A stretch of DNA of 64,000 nucleotides from Adiantum capillus-veneris (lineage: Eukaryota; Streptophyta; Polypodiopsida; Polypodiales; Pteridaceae), in assembly GCA_014529385.2 (NCBI GenBank), contig CM043968.1, positions 23,007,013-23,071,012 on the forward strand, written 5' to 3'. The notes beneath the pieces were generated by a model. It was given only the letters and a program-made list of their open reading frames with translations. It searched no databases and had not been told where the DNA came from. Shown here in pieces: positions 43,827 to 54,420 of the stretch. The first letter of the stretch is position 1; every line of letters starts with the position of its first letter. Position numbers and translations under genes: made by a program.

Positions 43827-45956
43827 TTGCTCTCCTATCTTCGCTTTGGAATACACTATGCAAAGCACTTTGCATTCTTAGACTTAGCAAGCATTAGTCA
43901 AGGAGATGTTTCAAAAAATCTTACGTATCGGCCAATCTCTAATGCACATGTACATGATGTACTTGACATGGAAAGGGCTAAGAATGAGCAAGCTAGATGT
44001 ATGCCAAATTGGTTGGTGCATACTTTGTGTGACAATAAATTGGATGCCCCATTGTCTAATCATACTCATTCTGGTTCGTACCATGCATCTTATGCATCAT
44101 ATTGTTATGCTTTGGTTGTTTGTAGCTTATGTGTGATATAGAGGAACCTCTATCTTTTGAAGAGGCATATAATTTAGAAACTTGGATGGCTTCCATGCAA
44201 TCACAATATGATGCACTTATAGAAAAAGACACATGGACTTTATGTGATTTTCCTTCTGGAAAAAAGGCCATTGGTACAAAGTGGGTTATGGTGAGACTGG
44301 TCGCTATAAGGCTCGACTTGTTGCAAAAGGTTATGCACAACAAAAAGGCATAGATTATGAAGATACTTTTTCTCCCACTTGTTGTTTGACTACTGTGTGT
44401 CTTTTGTGTGCATTGGGAGATCATTTTGGATGGGATGTACATCAATGAGACATTGTTATTGGTTTCTTGAATGGTGACATATTTGAGGAAATTTATGTAA
44501 TGAATCCTCAACACCATATTAGAGAGTTTGAGACTTTAGAGAAAATTTGGGAATCATCAATGTCTTAAATATTTGGCCATATGGACAAATCTCAAACTAT
44601 TTTTTAGGCCAACTCTTTCACAAGGTAGTACTTGAAAAGCTCTTTGAAGCCATGCTCTCAGAACTTTGGCTAAGATTTGGCTGGGTGGAAATTTTGAAAG
44701 TGGGAAATTACCAAATTCACTAATATAGTATTCCTCATGGTTTTGTCAAGAAAGATAAAGTGTGAAAATGTACAAAAACTTTGTATGGGTTGAAGCAATC
44801 TCCTTGTGCTTGTATGATAAAGTTGACACTCATTTGGTCGAACGTGGCTTTCATAACAATCCAGCAAAAAGAACTTTGTATGTAAAGCATGAGGGTGATG
44901 TACTTCTCATTTTTGTTCTATATGTGGATGGTTTGCTGATCAATGGTCCGAATGAGACACATATCATTGAATTTAAGGATGATTTGAATGCTACTTTCAA
45001 GATGAAAAATTTGAGGGATGTTGCATCATTACTTAGGCATATAGTTTAAGCAGTGTGATGGTGGTATTGTTACATAAAGACATTGCTTTGTAAGTTTGGA
45101 CTTGAGGATTGCAAACCTATTGCCACTCCCATGGAAATAGGTTTGAAGTTGAGTCTTCATGATGCTAGTGATCATGTCAATGTCACTCTTTACCAAACTA
45201 CTGTTGTTGATGCTTATTTATGTACCTAGTATGAGGCAGGATATTAAGTTTGCAATCTCACAGGTCAACAAATTTATGCATAGCTGAGGGTCTAAGCATT
45301 AACAAGATGTTAAGAGGATCTTTTACTACTTGAGTGGCACTTCTCATCTTGGTTGTTTTTTCCCAAGGGGGGATCATTTTTACCAGATTTACATGCCTCT
45401 TGGGATTCAGATTGGGACGGTTTTTATGACGCATGAGTGTCCATGAGTTGTTTTTGTTTCATGCTCTCCACCTCATGCATATCATGGTTGAGCAAGAAGT
45501 AACCTACCGTGGCCACTTCCATTTGTGAGGCTAAGTACAAGGTAGTCTTCACAACTACGGTTGAGTGTGTATGGCTCAAATGCCTTACGATTGATTTGGT
45601 TGTTGGATAGGACACTGCCAAAATCATCTACACTGACAGTTAGAGCCCATTGAAAGTTGTGAGAGGAACCTAGTTTTTCATGCTCACACAAAGCACATTG
45701 AGGTGCATTATCACTATGTTAGGTAGAGACTCTCAACAGGAGAGATCAACTTGACTTACATGCCAGCACAGGACAACCTTGCAAATCTTTTCACAAAGGC
45801 ATTATCTTGTGAGAAGTTCAAAGCTTTCCGCAAAGATTTGGGCTTACTCCCCTTTGTGCATTGATTGTGTCCTCGGGGCACGACACTTACCTATACTCTA
45901 TGTGCCACCTCTTGTTCATCACATCACTCACAAGGGGGACTTTCTACCATACATAT
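43827..45956 (+). pseudogene. Ty1/copia pol remnant: integrase-RT spacer, RT, RNase H (Copia-C)
   Basis: From 43930 the spacer reads LTYRPISNAHVHDVLDMERA and MPNWLVHTLCDNKLDAPLSN. RT begins EEPLSFEEAYNLETWMASMQ and DTWTLCDFPSGKKAIGTKWV (44135-44290), then RYKARLVAKGYAQQKGIDYE in another frame, and LLIFVLYVDGLLING at about 44905, where the copia catalytic YVDD is YVDG. RNase H ends with DNLANLFTKALSCEKFKAFR and a stop at 45862-45864, a typical copia pol end. A purine tract (CAAGGGGGAC, 45931-45940) follows. Frameshifts and stops run throughout. Gag, protease and most of integrase are not seen. Confidence 0.88.
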
Positions 45957-45982
45957 GTTGAAGTGATGTGTGTAAATACACT
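45956..45982 (+). repeat. Start of Copia-C 3' LTR, truncated
   Basis: TGTTGAAGTGATGTG begins 15 bases after the purine tract, as a copia 3' LTR would. About 27 bases later the sequence changes to Ty3-B RNase H. The rest may continue at 50891. Confidence 0.5.
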
Positions 45983-46860
45983 TGAGTCTTTGACTCTCAT
46001 ATGCTATGGCACGCCCTTCTTGAAGCAAAATAGCCCCAAGGCAATCACCACAAGCATCACATTGGACCTCAAATGGCTTTGAGAGGCCTAGTAGTGTGAG
46101 CACAAGTTGAGAGATAAGATTCTCAAAAGCTTCTTGCACTTTTGCAATCCATGAATACTTAACGTTCTTATGAACGAGAATATTTCTATAGAGCATCTAT
46201 AGTGTGCGCTCATACCTATAAATCTTTGTACCTCCTGTAGATTCCTTGGATTAGGCCATCCTTTTATTACCTCTAACTTTGTTGGATCCATACCGGTGCC
46301 ATCTTTAGAGATAATGTGACCTAAATATTGAATCTCTTGTAGGAAAACTTCACTTTTCTTTTGATTAAAGAAAATCTTATTCTCTCTCACAACTTCTGGA
46401 GGTGTCACTTGTACTCCTCAAGAGAATTTGAGTGGGTGGAAAATTTTTGTCCATCATGAGTTTGAATGTGGCTAGAGCATTTATTAGACCAAAACTTGTA
46501 GCTTATCAAATAGATCTTCTATCCGTGGCACAGAAAATCTATTTGTTATAGTGATCCTATTTAGTGCTCTATAGTCAACACACATGCGATATGTGCCATC
46601 TTTCTTTTGCACTACAGTACTGGTGAGCAGAATGGAGAGGAGCTAGGCATCACCATCCCCTTTTCCACTAATTCATGCACTTGCCTCATGATCTCCTCTT
46701 GTTGAGCTTGTAAAACTCAATAAGGAGGTTTACTAGGTGGTGAGCTTCCTGGTAGGAGCTCTATTGCATGGTCATCATCTCTGCTTTTGGAGGTAGCTCT
46801 CTAGGGATGTCATCAATGAAAACATCTTGGAATCCATTTAGGAAATTAGACAATTCTAAT
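45983..46860 (-). pseudogene. RT and RNase H fragments (Ty3-B copy 2)
   Basis: Frames at 46408-46088 (VRENKIFFNQKKSEVFLQEI, YLGHIISKDGTGMDPTKLEV, NLQEVQRFIGMSAHY) and 46196-45983 (SKPFEVQCDACGDCLGAILL) carry the RT thumb and RNase H start. The RT palm, including the catalytic block, seems partly deleted near 46440-46500, where copy 1 has extra sequence. The fingers are at 46500-46860 in broken frames. Confidence 0.82.
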
Positions 46861-47360
46861 TACTCTTGATTCCATTTATTGCTACTTGTGAAAACATTGG
46901 AATCATTTACAGATTCTCCAACAAAAATCATATACGCAAAAGTAGAGCTTTTTATGGACCTATCAAAAGCAAGCGTATTTAGCAGGGATATGGTGTTCCT
47001 CGACTCATTAGCATCTATGTAAATGCTCTTTTTCTTGTAGGCAAAGTAAATTCTCCTTTCAAGAAACCTCATGTTGATGGCCATGAGGTTGAACCATGGT
47101 GCCCCTAGGATAACATCCTCATGTTGGAGAGACGAGATGAAGAAATCTTCTTTGTCAACATAGACTTGGACATGCAGACTCAATTTCCCAATCAAGGGAT
47201 TAACTGCGGCTTCTTGCCCCTTGAAGGCTCCATCGGCTACAACCACATCTCCCATCTCATGAGCTTGAATGCCTCACTTGACGGCCAACTCCATTGATAT
47301 GGAATTTTGAGTAGAGCCGGGGTCAAACAAGATGAAGGCATCATGATCCCTTACCTTTCC
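46860..47360 (-). pseudogene. Aspartic protease (Ty3-B copy 2)
   Basis: The active-site block is split across frames near 47300: DPGSTQNSISMELAVK, where DxGSTHNFIS is normal. It continues MGDVVVADGAFKGQEAAVNP, KEDFFISSLQHEDVILGAPW and the MYIDA-type end. The 28-residue unit duplicated in copy 1 is single here. Confidence 0.85.
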
Positions 47361-48767
47361 CCAAGCATAGGAGAGAGGTGATCCTTTGCAATGAGCATCC
47401 TCTTTTGGAGCTTCGATCATGGAATCTCTAGGAGTCTCATTGTGGGTATTTCTTTTGGGGCAAGAACGGTAACCATGTCCTTGCTCCCCACACTTAAAGC
47501 ATTTGTGGTCATTACGAAAAGCTTCTAGCTCTTTAGGAGAGAGTTTATTTTTACCTTTGTAAAGTCCCTTCTCCTTGGACCGATTGTTGTTGGAATTGCC
47601 TTGGGAAAAGTTTTGGGCATTGTTCTTTCCCTTTGCTTCATTTTGATATTTGTTTTCCATGGGCTTGGCATTCCTTTTAGCCCCTTGTTGGAAATTGATG
47701 CGCGAAGCAACCATAGTGTGGTGGATTACTTCAATGATAGAACCAAGCTATTGTGAGTTGACATACTCGGCCATTTCTTCAGGTAATCTTGCACATAATT
47801 ATTACTTTTTCTTGGCAAAGTCTATCTTTTGAAAGTCAGTATCCTTGATATTTAAATCCCAAAACTTTTCCACATATTTGTGGATAGACTCATTGGAGAG
47901 TAGCTTTAAACTTCACCATTTGGTAAGAACTTTGCCCTTTGCATCACTTGCAAGGAATTGCTTCAAGATGAAAACTCGTGAGTTTTTCATGTCTTTGGGG
48001 TTTTTCCATTGGCACGAAGGCTAGCCCACCATTGATGAGAAGATTTCTGAAAGTGCATAGCTACATGATGTAGCTTGGAGGACTCTATGAAGATCTCGTC
48101 TCCAAAGGCCGCATCAAATTGCTGGATGAAGGCCAATACTTTGTTGGTAGCACCAAAGGTGCCATCATGGGTGATAAAAGATATACTCTTCCCTCCCTCT
48201 TTGAACTTCTTGAGATTTTGGGACCTTCGCCATGCAGGGTAAGATTTGTGATTTCCTCCCCTCTTGTATTCTCTAGGAGAATAGCTATTGCTTTCTTTGG
48301 AAGAGGAGGAAGGTGAAGTAGAGGGTAACCTCTTTCTTGGCATTTTTCTTCCTTTATTTCCTCTCTTCCCTTTTGGAGTGACGAGGAGAAGGAGTGTGGG
48401 TTGACCATTTCCTCTTGGAAGGAGCTGGCGATCATCTAGACCGCCGTCTTTGTGGAGCCACATCTTCAGAGGATCTTAGGATTCATTACTTTCTTGTTCT
48501 TTGGATTCCTCCTCTCGTATGGGAGAGAGTCGTATTTTGGGGTCCCATCAAGAGGCCTCCTAAGCTCTCTCTCCTCTTGGAGAGGAAGGGAAATCCCATA
48601 AGCAAGAAGTTGTTGAGTAACTTTGGCTTGCAAATCAAGGTTTCCCATAGCTTGTTGCAACCTATAACAAGATAATTAACAAACATGGGGGCATCATCAT
48701 TAGCACCTTCATGTGCAAAATCAAAGTTGTCAATATTCATTCTACTCTCTTGGTTATTGTCAGCCAT
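47274..48767 (-). pseudogene. Gag (Ty3-B copy 2)
   Basis: Gag starts at 48767 with MADNNQESRMNIDNFDFAHE. A one-base change shifts the frame near 48660. The Arg/Ser-rich stretch is at 48480-48240, and the gag core (HDGTFGATNKVLAFIQQFDA, MHFQKSSHQWWASL) at 48200-48000, then further broken frames. The zinc knuckle is intact: CFKCGEQGHGYRSC at about 47480-47520 in the 47714-47274 frame. Confidence 0.88.
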
Positions 48768-49160
48768 GCTAATTAAACTTAAGTATAAATTACTTTGTGC
48801 TTTGATACCCTTAAAAATCTTAGTTGCTACTCTTATTTACCTTTGAAAATTAGTTCTCAAGCAACCACACCCATGGTTTAGACACTATTGATTGCAAAGA
48901 CTAGTGGAGAGGGTCTAGCATTTCTCAGTTGATCATAGTTCCTTTCGAGCTTGCTAGTAGCTCAATAATGGTTAAGCCAAAGGCAAGCCCCGAGAGACTC
49001 CATTATTGAGACTATAGTTCCCTAAGGTGTACCTGATCTAAGTCATTTTCAACCAAGATAATAGATCCTTGTCCCACTTACCCTATTGCAATGAACAAGT
49101 CCAACCTTTCATGGAAAACTTAAGGACCTCTCTTCTTAAGCAAGAAAAGAGAAACCAATA
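48768..49160 (-). other. Untranslated leader (Ty3-B copy 2)
   Basis: It is homologous to 3944-4344 of copy 1. No reading frame is supported. Confidence 0.65.
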
Positions 49161-49172
49161 GCTCTGATACCA
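49161..49172 (-). promoter_or_regulatory. Primer binding site, tRNA-Met type (Ty3-B copy 2)
   Basis: The minus strand reads TGGTATCAGAGC next to the LTR end, identical to copy 1. Confidence 0.93.
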
Positions 49173-49173
49173 A

Positions 49174-50890
49174 TGTAATGGAAATGGCCTATGAACTTTG
49201 AGAATAGCAGAATTAGAAGAATTAAAGAGAGCATTTTTGTGAGACTATTTTGAGAACATAGAGGGTGAGCTTAATTAGAGATAGCAACATAACCATTATA
49301 CTTAATTAACTTGTCATGAACAATACTTTTGCAAGAGAGAGAGATAATTAGAGAACTTGACAGCAGTTGAGGACTAGATTTATGTGGAGCCGATCCCCCC
49401 TCCAATAGGATTTTGTATTATAGATTCTCCCATAAAGAGAGACTTGGTATAATACAATCTTTGTGCTCCTTGTGACCTTGGTGATGCTATGAAGATGGAA
49501 AGCTTCATGCATCACGAGCATAATATAAAATTTGTAAAAACATTAACCATCCTTACCCTCAATCCCAAGGCCTCAAACACCTTCCAAGGTGGAGAGAGCT
49601 AGCAGGGAATGGGGGCAGGGAAGAGGAAGAAGATTCATTCATAGGAGAAAGAAATAGTTCCTCACTTACCATCACTCTTCTTGCTTAGCATCGCATAATA
49701 GCATAGTAACGAAGATGGACAAGATGGAAAGCTTAAGGATTGAAGCATGGCTCTTGGTTGGATTTGCATTCCATAGCCAAGAGTGTTGGTTTAGAGTCTC
49801 AACTTCTCAACGAGCTTAGAAAAGGAGATGTAGTTGTTCCACTTTCACCAAGTGAGAATGTTTGAATAATGAGTGTGTAAGAGGGTGTATACCCCCAAGC
49901 ACACCCCTTGCTTGCTTTGGTCTACCCCTCATTTTTGCTCAAGCTTGAAGCTCATTGGACCCCTCTAAGGCTAGCCAATCACATACATAATGTATTTTAA
50001 GCAACATGGGTAGCATTAGGACAAGTGTCCTCCTTACCTCTTTGAGAGAGAGAACTTGGAAATATCTAGATATTTGTTGAACTGAACTAGAAGCTCATTG
50101 GATCCCTCTTTATCCAAGCCAATAGGATTTAAGCACACCATGTGGCTAAGGATAGGGAGATCTTGACATCTGTCCATGTGCCCCTTGAAAAGGGGGTTCC
50201 CTTTGGATGAGTGGAAGGCTAAGTCAAAGATTTCCCTAACTTTGGGGCTTTCCCCCTCCTTTGTAGGGTCTCGTTTTTACTCAATCACCTTACCCCCCAT
50301 GCATGGGAAGCTTCTCAAGCACCTTCCTCATCAAGCATGACAAGTACCTCAAGCACCTTAGTCAGCAAGCATGATGAGCACCTCAAGCACCTTACTCAGC
50401 AAACACAACAAGCACCTCAAGCACCTTACTCATCAAGCATGACAAGCACCTCAAGCACATTAGTCACCAAGCATGACAAGAACCTGAAGCACATCAATCA
50501 CCAAGAATGACAAGCACCTCAAGCACATTAGTCCAAGCATGACAAGCACCTCAAGCTTTGGCCTAGTTCCCACCTCAAGCACAACCCTAGCTTGCCTAAG
50601 GTCTAAGGACTTTTAACACTAGCCTTTAGAGGTCTTTAATGAAGCTAACCCCAAGGTTGAGATGTAACCATCTCTCCTCTTGGTCCCTTGCTCAGATAAG
50701 TCTAGAAGCACTTATTGCACATTGCTCTTTGGTCGACTATCTCCTTTTGGACCCCTATTGAGATGCAACCATCTCTCCTTTTGGTCCCCTGCTGAGATAG
50801 GTCTAGAAGCACATGTCTCTATTCTTACTCTTGTTCCCGTTCATTCACCCACAAATCATTTGGGTTAGATAGATATTAAATTTTATGACA
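49174..50890 (-). repeat. 5' LTR of Ty3-B copy 2 (1717 bp)
   Basis: On the minus strand it begins TGTCATAAAA and ends CATTACA, at the same borders as copy 1. It is longer than copy 1 partly because of an expanded minisatellite at 50300-50560 built on CAAGCATGACAAGCACCT words. Confidence 0.88.
50300..50580. repeat. Minisatellite inside the Ty3-B LTR
   Basis: About ten degenerate units of roughly 28-30 bp (CAAGCATGACAAGCACCTCA plus CACCTTAGTCA variants). Copy 1 has a shorter version at 5460-5680. Confidence 0.85.
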
Positions 50891-51060
50891 AAGATTGATT
50901 CTTTCTCTCTATATATAAGTAGAAGCTTCCTTAAGAGAGTCCTTGAGCAGGGTGAATGGGGCAATTTGCTCAAGCCTATTCAAGCTTAAGAGAGTCCTTG
51001 AGCAGGGTGAATGGGGGAATTTGCTCAAGCTTATTATTGTGACTCATTATATTGTTGCCA
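50891..51060 (+). repeat. Possible remainder of Copia-C 3' LTR, with TATA box and 55-bp duplication
   Basis: TATATAAG at 50912-50919 is followed by two copies of a 55-bp unit (cttaagagagtccttgagca; starts 50930 and 50985). Position and layout fit the promoter part of a copia LTR whose start is at 45956, on the other side of Ty3-B copy 2. Confidence 0.45.
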
Positions 51061-53198
51061 CTTCTAACTTCCAACTTCATTGCTCCTATGGACAATTGTC
51101 ATAAATCAAAGAATAGTTAGAGACTGAAGTGTTGTATGCTTAGTTGTCATGTAGATGGCTTGTTGATTAATGTCTTTGAGATGTTCAAAACTCAGTTATA
51201 AATAATGAAGACTCAAAACAATTGAAAAGAAATCAAATTCCATGCAAGACAATGCAAAATTGTGAATTTTTTTTTTTGACTTAAGCCCTAGTAAGTTTTT
51301 CAAAGTGTTGATCACATGGTCTTGATGTTCACTACTTCTATTGGCTCTAGATTTGGTTTGGTGTGATATGGATAAGAGGTTTAGTCGCAGCCAAGGCTTC
51401 ATTCTTTTTCTTCGAGTGTCTGACCCTATGGTTGATGTGGATATTCCTTTTTCTCATTCTCGCTTCATAGGGATGCTCCACATGCTCCTCCAATCCTATA
51501 CCCATGGTTGCATTGCCTTTTCTCTTGATGACAACACTCTGGCTACAAAAATTGTGATTTTTGCACCTTATTTCATTTCAAGCTTCTATATGCCACTAGA
51601 CTTGGTGAGTTTGCTTTCTACACTGCTTAGAGATTATTCCTTCCTTTGCATAATGATTTTGATCCTCTGGCCATGAGTTAGGTCAGTTTCAATCACTTAG
51701 CTCCTCCTTTAGCTAGCTAGGAGGGCTTACATTATCCCCCTATGTGTGATAGCCTTGATATAAGGAGCTGGGGTGTTATTTATACTATTTTAAATTCCAT
51801 TGTTGGTTGAACTATGGTTATGCTAGTGGAAAAAAACACGATTTTTTCCTTGCATTGTGCATTTGGATTTTAAACTTTGTGAAACTCATGCTTTGCTTCC
51901 TATTTAGTGTTTGTAAGCTAGTTGATGGCAAGGCCTTGGTTCAAATTTAGGACTTGTGTAAGGGAAATGTGTGTCATAAAGCATCCCGATTTCTCCTTTC
52001 TACAAAACCTCCTTCAATAGTGCATTTTACCCTTGGTTGGACATGGGGCCAAGTGTGCAAGGCTCAATTTCACCTAGGTCAAAGCAATATACAAAAATCA
52101 TGATTTTTTGCACTACCAAGCATAGAATTAACTTTTTCAATCGAGAATTGATTCAAAAACCTCTATACACTTATTTCAAGCATTTCTATGATGCTTTACT
52201 AATGAACTCCGTGTCATGTGGATTATAGGGCCATTGTGTCCTCCAGAAGGACCCTTTGACTTTGACATCCCATTCCTCTGCTTTGTGTAGTGCAATGCAC
52301 CTTTACCCATTGCCTATAAACAATTACTTGAAGCTCTTGGTGGGTTTCTCAACCCATTTTACCATTTCCCTACTGCCTTGCATTGTGTTTGGTGATTGCT
52401 TGAGGTAAACAAGATTTTCCATTGTGAAACTCTAAAAATCACTTCTTGTGTACAAGTTCCTTTACCAAAGTTGCTTCACTTGATGCCCCAAAGCTATTGA
52501 TTAAGTTCAGTTTTTTTTCCCCATCTCACAATTAGTCCTACCTCACGTGTCCAATGACCACCATGTCAAAAATTTCTAGATTCGGACACTGTATGACCCC
52601 TCTATGTCCACTTTGTCCTATTAGGCGACTGTAGCTTTTTTTTTTTTTTAAACTTCTCTGATTTTTCCCAAAACTTGCTCATTATTTCTTCGACTTGTCT
52701 TTTGTAAATTGTTTTTTCTTCCTTGAATCCATGTACCTGTGTTTGGCTTTTTTGGTATTTTTTCTACTTTTGCTTTCATTTATCGATTAGAAAACCATTA
52801 AAAAGCAACAAAAAATAAGGAAAAATGGCAAACTTGACCCCAAAAATCTTAAAACTATCTAGATAAATAAAATATGTTGTTTTCCAACAAAAATTATTTA
52901 TTGGTAAATTTCCAACGGGATTTCACACTTCTTATTATTAATTTGTGAATTTCCAATGGGATTTCCCACTTCTTCTTATTAATTTTTGGAAAAAGTTTTA
53001 TTATTTGCATGTTACACACATCTAAGGTCTCATTTTCAACATTATCCCTTAGTCTTGTTTTTCCTCACTTCTAGGGAATATTACCAATACTTGTGGTAAA
53101 AGACAAAAAATCAAACACAAATTTCAATACAAAAAACAAAAAAACAATGCCCTTTTTCATTCTAGCTTCACATTGTGCATTTGTAATGCTTGAGAATG
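51061..53198 (-). other. AT-rich non-coding region; possible 3' LTR of Gypsy-A copy 3
   Basis: No gene-like frame is convincing; the frame at 51341-51676 is open by chance or unrecognised. Poly-T runs are at 51270-51278 and 52637-52650. The right end abuts a purine tract (53199-53213) shared with Gypsy-A copy 1. Confidence 0.3.
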
Positions 53199-53213
53199 CC
53201 TCCCCCCCTCCTA
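53199..53213 (-). promoter_or_regulatory. Polypurine tract candidate (Gypsy-A copy 3)
   Basis: The minus strand reads AGGAGGGGGGGAGGC in a context (CATGCACAAT..., CTAGGAGGGG) shared with 12439-12454. Confidence 0.45.
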
Positions 53214-53440
53214 GTCTGAGTCCTCCTGGATGACGATGTCATTGAGCATGTATTGTGCATGGCCATAAAGTGGTTCCTGATGCAAGGCCATGTAAGGGGC
53301 CCTACATATGCATACTCAATCAATGCATAGAAAATTGATGTTGTGCAAGAGGTGGGTCTTAAGCTGATTTCTTAAGAGCATTCAAGGGCGAGGCTTATCA
53401 ATGAGCTTGTATCATGTAGTAGGCATTGTAGTTCGACAGC

Positions 53441-54420
53441 TCATTGGTGAATTGTCAAAAGCGGTTGTCGGTTGAAGGTATGAGGTTGTGATTGAAGTAG
53501 TAGCCATGATTCTCCATTCATGAGTTGTGATTTTTTTGGTTGGGTTGGTTGTATTGGTTGGTTTTGTTTTTTGTAACCCATATCGGTCCTGGTAGTTGAT
53601 GCTTTCTTTTGAGCTTTGGTATCCACCTTTTTGTGTTTTGTTGTATTCGTGGCATTCACCCGCTGATTAGTTTATTGAAAAATTGGATCTTTTAGGGATG
53701 CTGAAGGACAGTGGTCATGCTGTTTGGCAGACTGTAGTTGAACTTTTGAAATCCAAACAAAATTCCCATAAATGTGCTGGGTTCCTTTTGGTATCTAAAG
53801 TTTGCATATAGGGTCTATCGAGTTTGGCATTGATTGTACTTATTCAACTGGTACTTTAGGTACCCACATTTGGTTTTTTTTTAATGTGGCTATGAGTTAG
53901 GAGTGTTTGGGATGTTGTCTGAAATAGGTGATTACATCTGTGCGACTTGCTTGGGAGCAGTCCCTTCAATCTTGTCTTTGGTCCTCACATCTAGAGCGTT
54001 CTGCATCTCTTGTTGATTCTCATTTTTGGGTATTTCCTTAGTTGCATTTCAGTCTTTGTTATCATCTTCCTTGGTTGCAAAATCAGCATAAAATACTTGA
54101 GTCCTTGTTTTAAGAAGCACCTGGTTGGTGAGCCATTGGGTATGAGCATTATATCTCCATTTCCATGGTGTCCCCATTATCAGTTGATTATAGGATGCAT
54201 TGGGTGGGAGTACAAAAAAATTGTGAGGGCATTCATATCCGCGACAAATCTAATAGCAGTATTGATAGTTCCATTGAATCCTAAAAATGATCTTTGTAGC
54301 AAGGTTTGTAATTTTAATTTTGGCATCTGTTGTAAAGATTCCAGCTGATTGTGTTCATCTGAGTGCTAAATTCAATCAATGGATGAGTAGATAACATTTT
54401 AGATCCTAGCTTTACAACAA
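53441..54420 (-). pseudogene. Retropepsin-like domain and WVPK/WISK tail (Gypsy-A copy 3)
   Basis: The frame 54760-54314 leaves the integrase end and reaches PLIEFSTQMNTISWNLYN, which aligns with LVDAASRVNAVSYSTYKK of copy 1 (core N-x-[VI]-S shared; the active-site D is E here). In another frame, GYECPHNFFVLPPNASYNQL and IMGTPWKWRYNA match CSCPHQFVCLP and ILGISWMYTYKA of copy 1. The tail has QMWVPKVPVE and NFVWISKVQLQ, then a Lys/Gln-rich end (53659-53441). Confidence 0.65.

Larger units (their letters stand above)
45983..50890 (-). mobile_element. Ty3-B copy 2: 5' half (LTR, gag, protease, RT, part of RNase H)
   Basis: On the minus strand it runs from the LTR (50890-49174) through the primer site, leader, gag, protease and RT to RNase H, and stops at about 45983 within the DACGDCLGAILLQEG region. 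The 3' half and second LTR are missing. It shares all borders with Ty3-B copy 1, but lacks copy 1's tandem duplications. Confidence 0.9.

Noticed and set aside
51341-51676. 111-codon plus-strand frame
   Set aside because: It has hydrophobic, low-information composition, no motif, and lies in AT-rich DNA; not enough support for a gene.
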